A DNA stretch of 41,800 bases, taken from positions 434-42,233 of the forward strand of contig RXJP01000139.1 of NCBI GenBank assembly GCA_003963315.1, given 5' to 3'. The notes beneath the pieces are model-generated. The model made no database searches and was not told the DNA's origin. It saw only the letters and a program-made list of their open reading frames with translations. Positions 26,409-35,461 of this stretch are shown here, piece after piece (the stretch's first letter is position 1; every line of letters begins with the position of its first letter). A program made the position numbers and the translations under genes. This DNA comes from Rhodocyclaceae bacterium (GTDB lineage: Bacteria; Pseudomonadota; Gammaproteobacteria; Burkholderiales; Rhodocyclaceae).

Positions 26409-27089
26409 TTAAATCAATCCCTTTTCCGCAAAGGATAGGGGGTTGGCGTTGCCGGCCACGACGAAGTGGTCCGCCAGTTTCACATCCACCAGGGCCAGGG
26501 CTTCCTTGAGGGTGCGGGTCAGCAGTTCGTCGGCACGGGAGGCTTCGGCCACGCCGGAGGGGTGGTTATGCACCAGCACCACGGCGGCGGCGTTGCGGGC
26601 CAGGGCCTGTTTGACCACCTCCCGGGGGTAGACCGAGGCCTGGTTCAGGGTGCCGCGGAACAGTTCGTCGTAGTCGATCAGCCGGTTCTGGCTGTCCAGC
26701 CAGAGGGCGCCGAACACCTCATGGGGCAGCTTGCCCAGGTGCAGGCGCAGCCAATCCCGCACCGCGCCGGGGGAGCCGAGCAGGTCGCGCTGGTGCATGT
26801 CCTCCTTGAGGGCGCGGCGGGCCAGCTCCACCGCCGCCGCCAACTGGCAGGCCTTGGCCGGACCGAGGCCGGGGAGTTTGGCCAATTCCTTGGGCGGGGT
26901 GGCGGCCAGTTGGGCCAATTGGCCCTTGCATCCCGCCAACAGGTCCCGGGCCAGGTCCACGGCGCTTTTGCCGGGGATGCCGACCCGCAGGAAAATCGCC
27001 AGCAATTCCGCATCGGACAGGGCCTGCGCGCCCTGGGCCAGGAGCCGTTCCCGCGGGCGTTCCGCGGCGGGCCAGTCGGTGATTGCCAT
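26409..27089 (-). CDS. radC: RadC family JAB/MPN domain protein
   Basis: A 226-residue protein of standard RadC length. An N-terminal helix-hairpin-helix region ([21 protein letters not shown]) is followed by a JAB1/MPN metalloprotease-like domain with the JAMM ligands His174, His176 and Asp187 in [14 protein letters not shown]. Despite its name, its DNA repair role is doubtful; activity and substrate are unknown. The ATG at 27089 faces coaBC across a 39-base gap. The radC-coaBC-dut and rpmBG neighbourhood is the one seen in E. coli. Confidence 0.94.
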   Translation of the reverse strand: MAITDWPAAERPRERLLAQGAQALSDAELLAIFLRVGIPGKSAVDLARDLLAGCKGQLAQLAATPPKELAKLPGLGPAKACQLAAAVELARRALKEDMHQRDLLGSPGAVRDWLRLHLGKLPHEVFGALWLDSQNRLIDYDELFRGTLNQASVYPREVVKQALARNAAAVVLVHNHPSGVAEASRADELLTRTLKEALALVDVKLADHFVVAGNANPLSFAEKGLI

Positions 27090-27090
27090 G

Positions 27091-27123
27091 TAGAATCCTT
27101 TTTCCTGATTTCCGCGGATTCTA
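27091..27123. promoter_or_regulatory. Divergent radC/coaBC promoter region with inverted TAGAATCC arms
   Basis: TAGAATCC at 27091-27098 recurs as its reverse complement at 27116-27123, filling most of the 39-base gap. Each arm contains TAGAAT, five of six matches to a -10 hexamer, the left reading toward coaBC and the right toward radC. Clear -35 hexamers are lacking. The arrangement could give overlapping divergent promoters or be an operator. Confidence 0.35.
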
Positions 27124-27128
27124 ATGTC

Positions 27129-28316
27129 ATGGCGATGCTTTCCGGCAAACGCATTGTGTTGGGGGTGACGGGCGGCGTGGCCGCCTACAAGGCGGCGGAA
27201 CTGACAAGATTGCTGGTCAAGGCCGAGGCCCAGGTGGACGCGGTGCTGACCGAGGCCGGCGCCCGTTTCGTCGGCGCCCAGACCTTCCAGGCCCTCTCCG
27301 GCCGGCCGGTGTGGCAGAGCCTGTGGGACGAACGCATGGGCAACGCCATGGCCCACATTGATTTGAGCCGCGGCGCCGATGCCCTGGTGGTGGCGCCGGC
27401 CACGGCCGATTTCCTCGCCAAGCTGGCCCAGGGCCGCGCCGACGACCTGTTGTCCACCCTCTGCCTGGCCCGGGATTGCCCCCTGCTGGCGGCCCCGGCC
27501 ATGAATCGGCAGATGTGGTCCAACCCGGCGACGCAGCGCAATGTGGCCCAGCTTCGGGCCGATGGCGTCTCCCTGCTTGGTCCCGCCAGCGGCGCGCAGG
27601 CCTGCGGCGAAGTGGGCGAAGGCCGCATGCTGGAGGCGGAAGAAATTTTCGACGCCCTGGTCGCCTCCCTGCAAACCAAATCCTTGATCGGCAAGAAGGT
27701 GCTGCTCACCGCCGGCCCGACCTTCGAGGCCATTGATCCGGTGCGGGGCATCACCAACTCAAGCTCCGGCAAGATGGGCTTCGCCCTGGCCCGGGCCTGT
27801 GCCGAAGCCGGCGCCGAGGTCACCCTGGTATCCGGTCCGGTGGCCTTGGCGACGCCTTCGGGGGTGCGCCGCATCGACGTGCAAAGCGCCCTCGACATGC
27901 GCGCCGCCGTATCGGCCCAGGTATTGGGGCAGGACATCTTCATCGCCGTGGCGGCGGTGGCCGACTACCGGCCGGTGCAGTCCGCGGAACACAAGATCAA
28001 GAAGGCCGGCGCCAATCTCAATATCGAATTGACGCCCAATCCCGACATCCTGGCGGAAGTGGCGGCCTTGCCCAATCCGCCTTTCTGCGTGGGGTTTGCC
28101 GCGGAAAGCCGCGACCTCACCCAGTATGCCGAAGGCAAGCGCGTGGGCAAGAAGCTCAAGCTGGTGGTGGGCAATCTGGTGCAGGACGGCCTGGGCGGCG
28201 ACAGCAACGCTGTCACCCTGTTTGATGCCGCCGGCGCCCATCCGCTGCCCGAGGCCGACAAATTCACCGTGGCGCGGGGCATCGTCGCCCACATCGCCGG
28301 ACTGATCAAACCCTAG
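27129..28316 (+). CDS. coaBC: Phosphopantothenoylcysteine decarboxylase / phosphopantothenate-cysteine ligase
   Basis: A 395-residue bifunctional enzyme of coenzyme A synthesis. The N-terminal CoaC flavoprotein domain (about 1-185) has [38 protein letters not shown] and the catalytic-flap cysteine in [10 protein letters not shown]. The C-terminal CoaB domain (about 190-395) has [25 protein letters not shown] and AAVADYRP, with lysines in EHKIKK. CoaB joins cysteine to phosphopantothenate with CTP and CoaC decarboxylates the product. ATG 27129 lies 39 bases from the radC start. dut follows after 10 bases. Confidence 0.96.
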   Translation: MAMLSGKRIVLGVTGGVAAYKAAELTRLLVKAEAQVDAVLTEAGARFVGAQTFQALSGRPVWQSLWDERMGNAMAHIDLSRGADALVVAPATADFLAKLAQGRADDLLSTLCLARDCPLLAAPAMNRQMWSNPATQRNVAQLRADGVSLLGPASGAQACGEVGEGRMLEAEEIFDALVASLQTKSLIGKKVLLTAGPTFEAIDPVRGITNSSSGKMGFALARACAEAGAEVTLVSGPVALATPSGVRRIDVQSALDMRAAVSAQVLGQDIFIAVAAVADYRPVQSAEHKIKKAGANLNIELTPNPDILAEVAALPNPPFCVGFAAESRDLTQYAEGKRVGKKLKLVVGNLVQDGLGGDSNAVTLFDAAGAHPLPEADKFTVARGIVAHIAGLIKP

Positions 28317-28326
28317 AGGAAACGCC

Positions 28327-28776
28327 ATGGCCACCATTGACGTCAAGATTCTCGACGAACGCATCAAGGAATATCCCCCCGCTTACGCCACGCCAGGGGC
28401 GGCGGGATTGGATCTGCGGGCCTGCATCGACGTACCGCTGAAGGTGCACGCCGGCGAAACCCATCTGATCCCCAGCGGCATCGCCATCCACCTGGGCGAT
28501 CCGGGGCTGGCCGCCATGATCCTGCCCCGCTCCGGCCTGGGCCACAAGCATGGCATCGTGCTGGGTAATCTGGTGGGTTTGATCGACTCCGACTACCAGG
28601 GGGAAATCTTCGTCTCCCTGTGGAATCGCGGCAAGGACACCTTCACCCTGAATCCCCTGGATCGCCTGGCGCAATTGGTGGTGGTGCCGGTGGTGCAGGT
28701 GCAATTCAACGTGGTGAAGGATTTTTCCGAAAGCGACCGGGGCGCGGGGGGCTTCGGTAGCACTGGCCACCAGTAA
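28327..28776 (+). CDS. dut: Deoxyuridine 5'-triphosphate nucleotidohydrolase
   Basis: A 149-residue trimeric dUTPase that hydrolyses dUTP to dUMP and pyrophosphate, keeping uracil out of DNA and feeding thymidylate synthesis. The five motifs are visible in order: [34 protein letters not shown] and the C-terminal [18 protein letters not shown] ribosome site lies in front of the ATG. It is cotranscribed with coaBC, as in many proteobacteria. Confidence 0.97.
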   Translation: MATIDVKILDERIKEYPPAYATPGAAGLDLRACIDVPLKVHAGETHLIPSGIAIHLGDPGLAAMILPRSGLGHKHGIVLGNLVGLIDSDYQGEIFVSLWNRGKDTFTLNPLDRLAQLVVVPVVQVQFNVVKDFSESDRGAGGFGSTGHQ

Positions 28777-28785
28777 GGGAAGGGC

Positions 28786-29025
28786 ATGAGCCCGACGGTA
28801 TTTCGTGCAGGTGGTTTTCGGTTTTACTTCTTCTCGCGGGAAGAGCCGAGAATGCATGTCCATGTGCAGGGACAGAACGGCGAGGCCAAGTTTTGGCTTG
28901 AGCCCATGATTGAATTGGCCCAGCATACGGGGCTGTCTCGACGGGAAATCGGCGAGGCTCATCAACTGGTTAAGGAGCATGAGGATGACATCCGCAACGC
29001 TTGGCGTCAGCACTTCCCCGGTTGA
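28786..29025 (+). CDS. DUF4160 domain protein
   Basis: A 79-residue protein matching the DUF4160 family: the segment FRFYFFSREEPRMHVHVQ with three aromatic residues and two histidines is the hallmark, followed by GEAKFWLEP and a helical C-terminal half (LSRREIGEAHQLVKEHEDDI). AGGGAAGGG precedes the ATG. Its 3' end overlaps the next gene, a DUF2442 protein, by 41 bases. DUF4160 and DUF2442 genes are often adjacent, and the pair has been suggested to be toxin-antitoxin-like, but no activity has been shown as far as I know. Confidence 0.87.
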   Translation: MSPTVFRAGGFRFYFFSREEPRMHVHVQGQNGEAKFWLEPMIELAQHTGLSRREIGEAHQLVKEHEDDIRNAWRQHFPG

Positions 29026-29263
29026 AGTGACCAACATTTCCCCGTACGGCTTTTGGCTACTGCTGAACGGTGAGGAGCTATTCCTGCCCTTTGCCGATTT
29101 CCCCTGGTTCCGCGATGCGCCTGTGGGAAAAATCGTTCATGTCGAACTTCCCTCCGAGGGACACCTGTATTGGCCGGATCTCGACGTGGACTTGGCCGTG
29201 GACTCCATCCGCTATCCCGAGCACTTCCCGCTGGTGAGCCAAGCGGTCAGCCAAATCGGCTGA
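28985..29263 (+). CDS. DUF2442 domain protein
   Basis: A 92-residue protein of the DUF2442 family, recognised from VTNISPYGFWLLLNGEELFLPFADFPWF and the later YWPDLDVDLAVDSIRYPEHFP. ATG 28985 is chosen because AAGGAG at 28972-28977 is seven bases upstream; ATG 28979 would lie one base from it. The gene overlaps the 3' end of the DUF4160 gene by 41 bases in another frame, so translation is probably coupled. It ends seven bases from the convergent recJ stop. Confidence 0.87.
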   Translation: MTSATLGVSTSPVEVTNISPYGFWLLLNGEELFLPFADFPWFRDAPVGKIVHVELPSEGHLYWPDLDVDLAVDSIRYPEHFPLVSQAVSQIG

Positions 29264-29270
29264 TGGTTCA

Positions 29271-30989
29271 TCAGATCGGCTCGCAATGCTCAATCAATAG
29301 CTGCACTGTCTGCTGTCCCATGTACTCATTGATCTGGAGCCGGAAGGCGGCTTCGATCTCGCCGTCCACGCTGTGGCTGGCGTTGAACCAGATGGCTTCC
29401 ACCTGGCCTTTGCCCTGGCTGGGGCGCAGGGTCAGGCGCAGGTGTTTTTCCTTCAGCAAGCGTTGCGACACCACTTGGAAACGGTCGGCGAACAGGGGCT
29501 GGGGAAAGCCCTGTCCCCACACCTCCTGGTGCAGCAGCCGCGCCGATTCCAGGTTGTAGTAACCGGATTCCAGGGGGCCGTCGGTTTCCAGGGTACGGGT
29601 CAGGTCGGCGGGAGAGAGCAGTTGCTGCGCCACCTGTTCGAAAGCCTCCTCGAAAATCGGTAGGTCATCTTCCAGCAGGGTCAGGCCCGCTGCCGCTGCG
29701 TGGCCGCCGAAGCGCACCAATAGGCCGGGATGGCGCTTGGATACCAGGTCCAAGGCATCGCGCAGATGCAAGCCGGGAATGGAGCGGCCCGAGGCCTTGA
29801 GCTGGCCCTCATCGCCGCCCCGGGCGAAGGCGAAGGTGGGGCGGTGGTAACGTTCTTTGACCCGACCGGCCAGGATGCCGATCACGCCCTGGTGCCAATC
29901 GGGATCGAACAGCACGATGCTGGCCTGTTCGCCGGGTTCGATTTCTTCCAGCAGGCTTTCCGCCGTGGTCTTCATGTCGGCTTCGATGGCGCGCCGTTCC
30001 TTGTTGAGGGCTTCCAGTTCCTGGGCGATGTTCATGGCCCGGCCCGGATCGTCGGTAATCAGGCATTCGATGCCGCGACCCATGTCCCCCAGGCGTCCCG
30101 CGGCGTTGATGCGGGGGCCGAGGGCGAAGCCCAGGTCGAAGGTGGCGGCCTGGTGGGCCTCCCGTCCTGCGACGCGGAACAATGCAGCCAAGCCGGGTTT
30201 GATGCGGCCTTCGCGCATGCGGGCCAGCCCTTGGGCCACCAGGATGCGGTTGTTGCGGTCCAGGGCCACCACGTCGGCCACGGTGCCCGCCGCCACCAGA
30301 TCCAGCAGTTCTCCCAGGTTTGGCTCCGGGTTTTCCTTGAATGCGCCCCGTTTGCGCAACTCCGCGCGCAGGGCCAGCATCACGTAGAACATCACGCCCA
30401 CCCCGGCGATGGATTTGCTGGGGAAGTCGCAGCCCGGCTGGTTGGGATTCACGATCACCGCCGCTTCCGGCAAGGCGTCGCCCGGCAGATGGTGGTCGGT
30501 GATGAGGGTGGTCATGCCAAGGCGCGTGGCTTCGGCTATACCCTCCACGCTGGCGATGCCGTTGTCCACCGTGATGAGGAGGTCGGGCTTTGCCGGCAGG
30601 GCGGCGGCGATGCGCACCACTTCCGGCGAAAGGCCGTAGCCGGTCTCGAAGCGGTTGGGCACCAGGTAATCCACCTTGGCGCCAAAACCGCGCAGGGCGC
30701 GCATGCCCACGGCACAGGCGGTGGCGCCGTCGCAGTCGTAGTCGGCCACGATCAGCAGTTTTTTCCCGGCGGCGATGGCGTCCGCCAGCAGCACGGCGGC
30801 TTCTTGGGCACCCTTCATCCGGTCGGGGGGGATCAGGTTCGCAAGCTTGGTGTCGGTTTCCTCGCGGCTGCGTATGCCCCGGGCGGCATAGAGCCGCGCC
30901 AGCAAGGGCGGCAGTCCTGCCTGTTCCAGCGCCCAGGCGGCTTTGACCGGGGCATTGCGGGCAATGATGCGGGTGACGGTTTGGTTCAT
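29271..30989 (-). CDS. recJ: Single-stranded-DNA-specific 5'-3' exonuclease RecJ
   Basis: A 572-residue DHH-family nuclease acting in recombination, mismatch repair and base excision repair. Metal-binding motifs are VADYDCDGATA, ITVDNGIAS and the DHH motif itself in LITDHHLPG; the DHHA1 domain with RFGGHAAAAGLTL lies in the C-terminal half. Length is normal. The ATG at 30989 overlaps the stop of the upstream RpfE-like gene (ATGA), indicating coupling. It converges with the DUF2442 gene. Confidence 0.96.
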   Translation of the reverse strand: MNQTVTRIIARNAPVKAAWALEQAGLPPLLARLYAARGIRSREETDTKLANLIPPDRMKGAQEAAVLLADAIAAGKKLLIVADYDCDGATACAVGMRALRGFGAKVDYLVPNRFETGYGLSPEVVRIAAALPAKPDLLITVDNGIASVEGIAEATRLGMTTLITDHHLPGDALPEAAVIVNPNQPGCDFPSKSIAGVGVMFYVMLALRAELRKRGAFKENPEPNLGELLDLVAAGTVADVVALDRNNRILVAQGLARMREGRIKPGLAALFRVAGREAHQAATFDLGFALGPRINAAGRLGDMGRGIECLITDDPGRAMNIAQELEALNKERRAIEADMKTTAESLLEEIEPGEQASIVLFDPDWHQGVIGILAGRVKERYHRPTFAFARGGDEGQLKASGRSIPGLHLRDALDLVSKRHPGLLVRFGGHAAAAGLTLLEDDLPIFEEAFEQVAQQLLSPADLTRTLETDGPLESGYYNLESARLLHQEVWGQGFPQPLFADRFQVVSQRLLKEKHLRLTLRPSQGKGQVEAIWFNASHSVDGEIEAAFRLQINEYMGQQTVQLLIEHCEPI

Positions 30990-32119
30990 GGATGCAACTC
31001 GGTCAAGGGCCGCGGACCCAGCCAGAACTTCCAGTTGTCGCCGCGGGTGGTGGAGGCGGTGAGGCAGGTGGGGCGATGGTCGTCAACGCCGAAGCCCACC
31101 AGATGCAGGGATTGCAACCGTCCTTGGCCGAGGGCGGCGAGGGCAGGCGCGAACCACTGTTGTTCCAAGGCCTTCAGCCCTTCCCGCCAACCCATGGCAT
31201 CGCGGAAGCGCGTCGGCACCAGCAGTTGCGGGCATACCGCCAAGCGGTGACCGGGGTATGGGGCATAGCCTTCCGTCGCGCTTTCCGCCGTCAGGCCCAG
31301 GTGACGCGCCAGGCCGCGATGGAAGGGCTGGTCGCTGGCAATGCTGTTGAAACCAGCCGCCGCGGCACCGTGCGCAGGCTGCGGCAAGCGGCCCGCCCCC
31401 CACAATGCCAAGCTGTTCACCACGGGCTGGCCGGCGGCTTCCCGGGCCAGGTTGACCGGGTGTTGATGCAAGGCCATTTGCACTTCATTGAACAGCCGCC
31501 GCCAGGGCCGATGCTCCGCACCTTCCGGCAGCAATGCCTGGGCGGGTTGGCCGATCAGGTCGGTGAGCAGGGCGGGCGTGGGTGGTGCGGCGACCTTCAA
31601 ACGCAGATGCCAGCGTTTGTTCGCCGTGACATGCAGTTCGCCGAATTCCGCCAGCAGCGGCGCCAGTTCGGCAACCAGGGCAGCGCATTCGGCGTCGCTC
31701 AGCATCAAACTGTCAGGATCGTCCAGCAACAAGGTTTGTTGGTCGAAGCGCAGGTGCACCGGGTCGGCGCACAGCCAGACATCGTCGCCCGGCGCCACGT
31801 CCAGGCCCAGCAGGCGCAAGGGGGCGGCGGGGAGGCCGGATTCGTGCCCAGGATTGAAGGGGCTTTGTCTCTCTGGGCTGGACATCGCAACCCCCCCGGC
31901 CCCCCTTGTCAGGGGGGAGAGTGGGGCGTCCAGCAGCGTGTTCCACCAGGCGGCTTCATCCATCGTCCTGCGCTCGATGCGGCTGCGGCCCAGCAGCTTT
32001 TGCAGGGCGGGCAAGGGCAGGTCGAACACGGTGTCCTGCAAGGCCGGATTGGGCCAGAGCAGGCCGGGGATGAGCAGGGTCAGGCGGGGCGGTTGGCGGG
32101 CGTTGACGGGGGAGGGCAT
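30986..32119 (-). CDS. RpfE-like protein encoded upstream of recJ
   Basis: A 377-residue cytoplasmic protein. It begins RLTLLIPGLLWPNPALQD, followed by the conserved ADPVHLRFDQQTLLL region (about residues 117-132) and a central segment with RWHLRL. Proteins of this type lie next to recJ in Xanthomonas, where one is called RpfE, and in many betaproteobacteria, where they are variously named regulator or phosphoglycerate mutase-like; function is unproven. Around residues 66-96 there is an extra low-conservation stretch (SPLTRGAGG and following) encoded by a G/C-homopolymer palindrome, apparently an in-frame repeat insertion. The ATG at 32119 is 28 bases from the divergent lolC start, with no clear ribosome binding site. 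Confidence 0.7.
   Translation of the reverse strand: MPSPVNARQPPRLTLLIPGLLWPNPALQDTVFDLPLPALQKLLGRSRIERRTMDEAAWWNTLLDAPLSPLTRGAGGVAMSSPERQSPFNPGHESGLPAAPLRLLGLDVAPGDDVWLCADPVHLRFDQQTLLLDDPDSLMLSDAECAALVAELAPLLAEFGELHVTANKRWHLRLKVAAPPTPALLTDLIGQPAQALLPEGAEHRPWRRLFNEVQMALHQHPVNLAREAAGQPVVNSLALWGAGRLPQPAHGAAAAGFNSIASDQPFHRGLARHLGLTAESATEGYAPYPGHRLAVCPQLLVPTRFRDAMGWREGLKALEQQWFAPALAALGQGRLQSLHLVGFGVDDHRPTCLTASTTRGDNWKFWLGPRPLTELHP
31891..31919. repeat. G/C-run palindromic repeat inside the rpfE-like gene
   Basis: CCCCCCT (31900-31906) and AGGGGGG (31911-31917) form a seven-base stem with a four-base loop, preceded by a further CCCCCCC run at 31891-31897. The encoded SPLTRGAGG peptide is unlike the rest of the protein. 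The insertion probably extends further than the palindrome, but I cannot place its ends without homologues. Confidence 0.5.
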
Positions 32120-32147
32120 AGGCGGCGGATGCTAACATGCGGCCCCC

Positions 32148-33401
32148 ATGCGCTATGAACTCCTCATCGGTCTGCGTTACACCCGCGCCAAGAAGCGCGG
32201 CGCCGGTCGCAACCGTTTCATTTCCTTCATCTCCCTGATCTCCATGGCGGGTATCGCCCTGGGGGTGGCGGCCCTCATCGTGGTGTTGTCGGTGATGAAT
32301 GGCTTCCAGAAGGAGCTGCGCACCCGCATCCTCGGTGTGGCGGCCCATATCCAGGTGATCGGCGATGCCGATGAACTGGCCAACTGGCCTGCGGTGATGG
32401 CCGCTGCCGGCCAGCATCCCGACGTCAAGGCCGCCGCGCCCTATGTGCAGGAGCAGGGCATGCTTTCCTTCGACAGCCAGGTGCGCGGCGCCATCGTCCG
32501 CGGCGTGGTGCCCAAGGCCGAAGAGAACGTGGCGGATTTCGCCCAACACATGAAACTGGGCAAATTCTCCGATCTGAAGGAAGGCGAATTCGGCATCATC
32601 CTCGGCGCGGAGCTGGCCCGCAGCCTGCACCTGCTCCTGGGGGACAAGGTGACCTTGATCGCGCCCCAGGGCCTGGTCACCCCGGCGGCGGTGCTGCCCC
32701 GGCTGAAGCAGTTCACCGTGGTGGGCATCTTCGAAGTGGGCATGTACGAGTTCGATTCCGGCCTCGCCCTGATCCACATGAACGACGCGCAAAAACTTTA
32801 CCGCCTGGGGGACAACGTCTCCGGCGTGCGCCTCAAGGTGGACGACCTCTTTGAAGCGCCCCGCATCGCCCGCGAGCTTTATCGCTTCCTGCCGGCCAAC
32901 ACCTTCGTCACCGACTGGACCCGCACCCACGCCAACTTCTTTCGCGCCGTGGCCATCGAGAAGAACATGATGTTCCTGATCCTGCTGCTGATCGTGGCGG
33001 TGGCGGCCTTCAACATCGTCTCCACCCTGGTCATGGCGGTTACCGACAAGCAGGCCGACATCGCCATCCTGCGCACCATGGGCGCCAGTCCCGGCAGCAT
33101 TATGGCGGTGTTCGTGGTGCAGGGCGTGGTGATCGGCATGGTGGGCCTGCTGGCCGGCGTTGCCGGCGGCGTGGCCCTGGCCCTCAACATCGACGTGGTG
33201 GTGCCCTTCCTCGAACACCTGCTGGGCATCCAGTTCCTGGCCAAGGACGTGTACTACATCTCCGAGCTGCCCTCCGATCTGCACTGGCCCGACGTGGGCA
33301 TCATCACCGGCGTGTCCTTCGTCCTCACCGTGCTGGCCACGCTCTATCCGAGCTGGCGCGCATCCCGCGTCAATCCGGCGGAGGCCCTGCGCTATGAGTG
33401 A
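32148..33401 (+). CDS. lolC: Lipoprotein-releasing ABC transporter permease, LolC/E type
   Basis: A 417-residue inner-membrane protein with the LolC/E/MacB topology: one N-terminal helix ([25 protein letters not shown] region), a large periplasmic domain of about 220 residues, and three C-terminal helices. It begins with [15 protein letters not shown], the family signature. It extracts mature lipoproteins from the inner membrane and hands them to LolA. The 3' end overlaps lolD by eight bases. Only one permease gene is present, so it may form a homodimer (LolF-like). No Shine-Dalgarno is seen before the ATG. Confidence 0.94.
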   Translation: MRYELLIGLRYTRAKKRGAGRNRFISFISLISMAGIALGVAALIVVLSVMNGFQKELRTRILGVAAHIQVIGDADELANWPAVMAAAGQHPDVKAAAPYVQEQGMLSFDSQVRGAIVRGVVPKAEENVADFAQHMKLGKFSDLKEGEFGIILGAELARSLHLLLGDKVTLIAPQGLVTPAAVLPRLKQFTVVGIFEVGMYEFDSGLALIHMNDAQKLYRLGDNVSGVRLKVDDLFEAPRIARELYRFLPANTFVTDWTRTHANFFRAVAIEKNMMFLILLLIVAVAAFNIVSTLVMAVTDKQADIAILRTMGASPGSIMAVFVVQGVVIGMVGLLAGVAGGVALALNIDVVVPFLEHLLGIQFLAKDVYYISELPSDLHWPDVGIITGVSFVLTVLATLYPSWRASRVNPAEALRYE

Positions 33402-34074
33402 TGCCATCCTCTCCTGCGCCGCCCTGTCCAAATCCTTTTTCCAGGGGGATCAGGAAGTCGCCGTGCTGCGCAAGGTGGACTTCGCGCTGAAGCAAGGCGA
33501 GTCCGTGGCCATTGTCGGCGCCAGCGGTTCCGGCAAGAGTACCCTGCTGCAATTGCTGGGCGGCCTCGACCGGCCCACCACCGGCACGGTCAAGCTGCTG
33601 GGCAAGGATTTGTCCGATATCCCGGAAAGCGAAAGGGGCCGGCTGCGCAACCAGTCCCTGGGCTTTGTGTACCAGTTCCATCACCTGTTGCCGGAATTCT
33701 CCGCCCTGGAAAACGTGATGATGCCCCTCTTGATCCGCCGCATGCCCAAGGGCGAGGCGGCGGCACGGGGCGCGGCCATGCTAGAACGGGTGGGGCTGGC
33801 CCATCGTCTGCACCATCGCCCTGGCGAACTTTCCGGCGGCGAGCGTCAGCGCACCGCCATCGCCCGCGCCCTGGTGACCGAGCCCGCCTGCCTGTTGGCG
33901 GACGAACCCACCGGCAACCTGGACCGCCATACCGCCCAGGGCGTGTTCGACCTGATGTTGGAACTCAACGCCGAGCGCAAGGCCGGCTTGGTGGTGGTGA
34001 CCCATGACATGGATCTGGCGGGACGGCTATCCCGCCGCTACCGGCTGGATGACGGCTGCCTGCAAGCGGCTTAG
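33394..34074 (+). CDS. lolD: Lipoprotein-releasing system ATP-binding protein
   Basis: A 226-residue ABC ATPase that powers lipoprotein release. Walker A is [10 protein letters not shown], the Q-loop lies in [18 protein letters not shown], the signature is LSGGERQR and Walker B is [12 protein letters not shown], with the switch His in [17 protein letters not shown] is characteristic of LolD among the MacB/LolD/FtsE group. The ATG at 33394 lies within the lolC 3' end, an eight-base overlap. It converges with the potassium channel gene with a four-base gap. Confidence 0.96.
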   Translation: MSDAILSCAALSKSFFQGDQEVAVLRKVDFALKQGESVAIVGASGSGKSTLLQLLGGLDRPTTGTVKLLGKDLSDIPESERGRLRNQSLGFVYQFHHLLPEFSALENVMMPLLIRRMPKGEAAARGAAMLERVGLAHRLHHRPGELSGGERQRTAIARALVTEPACLLADEPTGNLDRHTAQGVFDLMLELNAERKAGLVVVTHDMDLAGRLSRRYRLDDGCLQAA

Positions 34075-34078
34075 CCGC

Positions 34079-35161
34079 TTATTCCCTGGACTCGTCGTCC
34101 ACCACCGGCAGTAGCGCTGCTTCAATCTCCAAGCGTCCCTGGGGCGAGGCCATGGCGATCAGGGTATAGCCCGGTTGCAGCAGGAAATCCGGTGCCGGGT
34201 TGAAGGCCCAGGCACCGCCGGTGCGCACCGCCAGCATGACGAAATTGGGGCTGTGCAGGGGGAGCTGGCCGATGGTCATGGGCTGGAATTCGTGGGGAAT
34301 CACCACTTCCTCCACCCGCAGCTTGTGCTCCGAGCGCAGCATCTCGTCGAGGAAGGACACCACGTGGGGCCGCACCATGGCCGAGGCGATACGCATGCCG
34401 CCGGTGAAGTCGGGGGACACCACGGTGTCGGCACCGGCCTTCTTCAGCTTTTCCACATTGCGCACCTCGTTGCAGCGGGCCACCACCCGAACCTTGGCAT
34501 TGAGCTGCTTGGCGGTGAGGGTGATCATCAGGTTGCGGCTGTCGTCGCCGGTCACCGCGAACACGCCCTTGGCATCCTCGATGTAGGCAGCGGTGAGCAG
34601 ATCGTCGTCGCTGGCATCGCCGGAGAGGAACAGCAGGCCGGGATACTTCTCCTGGCTTTCCTCCAGGCGCGGCTCGTCGGGATCAATGGCGACGAAGTGG
34701 CGGTTGGTCTGGATCAGCTCGTGGGCCACGTTGCGGCCGACACGGCCGAAGCCGCAGATGATGTAGTGGTTGTGGAGTTTGCGTATCTGCTTTTCCATGC
34801 GACGTCTCCGCAGGGTGTAGTCCAAGTCTCCCTCGAGGAAGAAGACCGAAAAACTGGTGAACAGGAAGGTGAGGGTGCCGAAGCCGCCCAGGGCGACAAA
34901 GCCGGCGAACATGCGCTCGCCGAAGGAGTCGATGCGCACCATCTCGCCGTAACCCACGGTGGTGATGGTGATGAGGGTCATGTAGAGCGCGTCCGACCAA
35001 CTGGCGTTCGGCTCCGTCATGTAGCGGAAGCCCAGGGTGGCCGTGGTGGTGAGGATGAACAGCACCGCCAGGGCGATATAAATCCGCACCAGGATGCGCG
35101 GCAACTGGTTGGCTCTGACCTTGCTATGAATCCGCTCGAAGCGGTTGATCCTGGGTTCCAC
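34079..35161 (-). CDS. Potassium channel with TrkA-N (RCK) domain
   Basis: A 360-residue protein with two membrane helices and a pore loop carrying the K+ selectivity filter TVGYGE near residue 70, then an RCK/TrkA-N Rossmann domain ([17 protein letters not shown], about 133-250) and a TrkA-C-like domain (about 260-350). This is the two-helix ligand-gated K+ channel layout (Kch/MthK-like) in which nucleotides or cations bound by the RCK ring open the pore. The start is GTG 35161, 22 bases after a possible -10 element, with no good Shine-Dalgarno. Confidence 0.92.
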   Translation of the reverse strand: MEPRINRFERIHSKVRANQLPRILVRIYIALAVLFILTTTATLGFRYMTEPNASWSDALYMTLITITTVGYGEMVRIDSFGERMFAGFVALGGFGTLTFLFTSFSVFFLEGDLDYTLRRRRMEKQIRKLHNHYIICGFGRVGRNVAHELIQTNRHFVAIDPDEPRLEESQEKYPGLLFLSGDASDDDLLTAAYIEDAKGVFAVTGDDSRNLMITLTAKQLNAKVRVVARCNEVRNVEKLKKAGADTVVSPDFTGGMRIASAMVRPHVVSFLDEMLRSEHKLRVEEVVIPHEFQPMTIGQLPLHSPNFVMLAVRTGGAWAFNPAPDFLLQPGYTLIAMASPQGRLEIEAALLPVVDDESRE

Positions 35162-35183
35162 GGCTAGGCGTTCCGTCTGTTTT

Positions 35184-35213
35184 TTTATATCCCTGTGCGA
35201 GGCCCGAGTTTAA
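35184..35213 (-). promoter_or_regulatory. Possible channel gene promoter
   Basis: On the minus strand TTAAAC (35213-35208) and TATAAA (35189-35184) are spaced by 18 bases. The -10 matches five of six positions; the -35 is poor. Transcription would begin near 35177. Confidence 0.3.
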
Positions 35214-35283
35214 CCGGCAAAGCGGTCCTTGCGGGCTAGAACAGGGCAAACGTAAGAGGAGGAAAGCGACCCAATCGGCACTC

Positions 35284-35361
35284 CGTCATCCCCGCGTAAG
35301 CGGGGATCCACGGGTTACTTCGTGGGGAAATCGCCGGATTCCCGCTTGCGCGGGAATGACG
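35284..35361. repeat. Second pair of inverted REP-like repeats
   Basis: A 27-base unit at 35284-35310 with CCCCGCGTAAGCGGGG and an inverted related unit at 35335-35361 with TTCCCGCTTGCGCGGGAA. The units belong to the same family as the pair at 15363-15434 but have diverged in both stem and loop, mostly by compensatory changes (TTCCC/GGGAA versus TCCCC/GGGGA), which argues that the hairpins are maintained. Confidence 0.8.
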
Positions 35362-35461
35362 GCGCTACGTTTTTGGCAGTAATGAATTTTGATGCGATTG
35401 CCCTTGCGGGCCAGGGGCTGCGGAATAAGCCCTGCTGGAATTGCCCCTACAATCCCCGTCC

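Larger units (their letters stand above)
35162..35461. other. 300-base gene-free stretch between channel and comEC
   Basis: The stretch contains a possible promoter for the channel gene, a set of nested inverted repeats at 35191-35246 (CCCTGT/ACAGGG outside, GCCCG/CGGGC inside), a pair of inverted REP-like repeats at 35284-35361, and a TACAAT at 35448-35453 just before the comEC ATG. No coding sequence is evident. Confidence 0.6.

Noticed and set aside
29730-31250. Long plus-strand open frame opposite recJ
   Set aside because: Antisense shadow; no motif and no ribosome site, while recJ is fully conserved.
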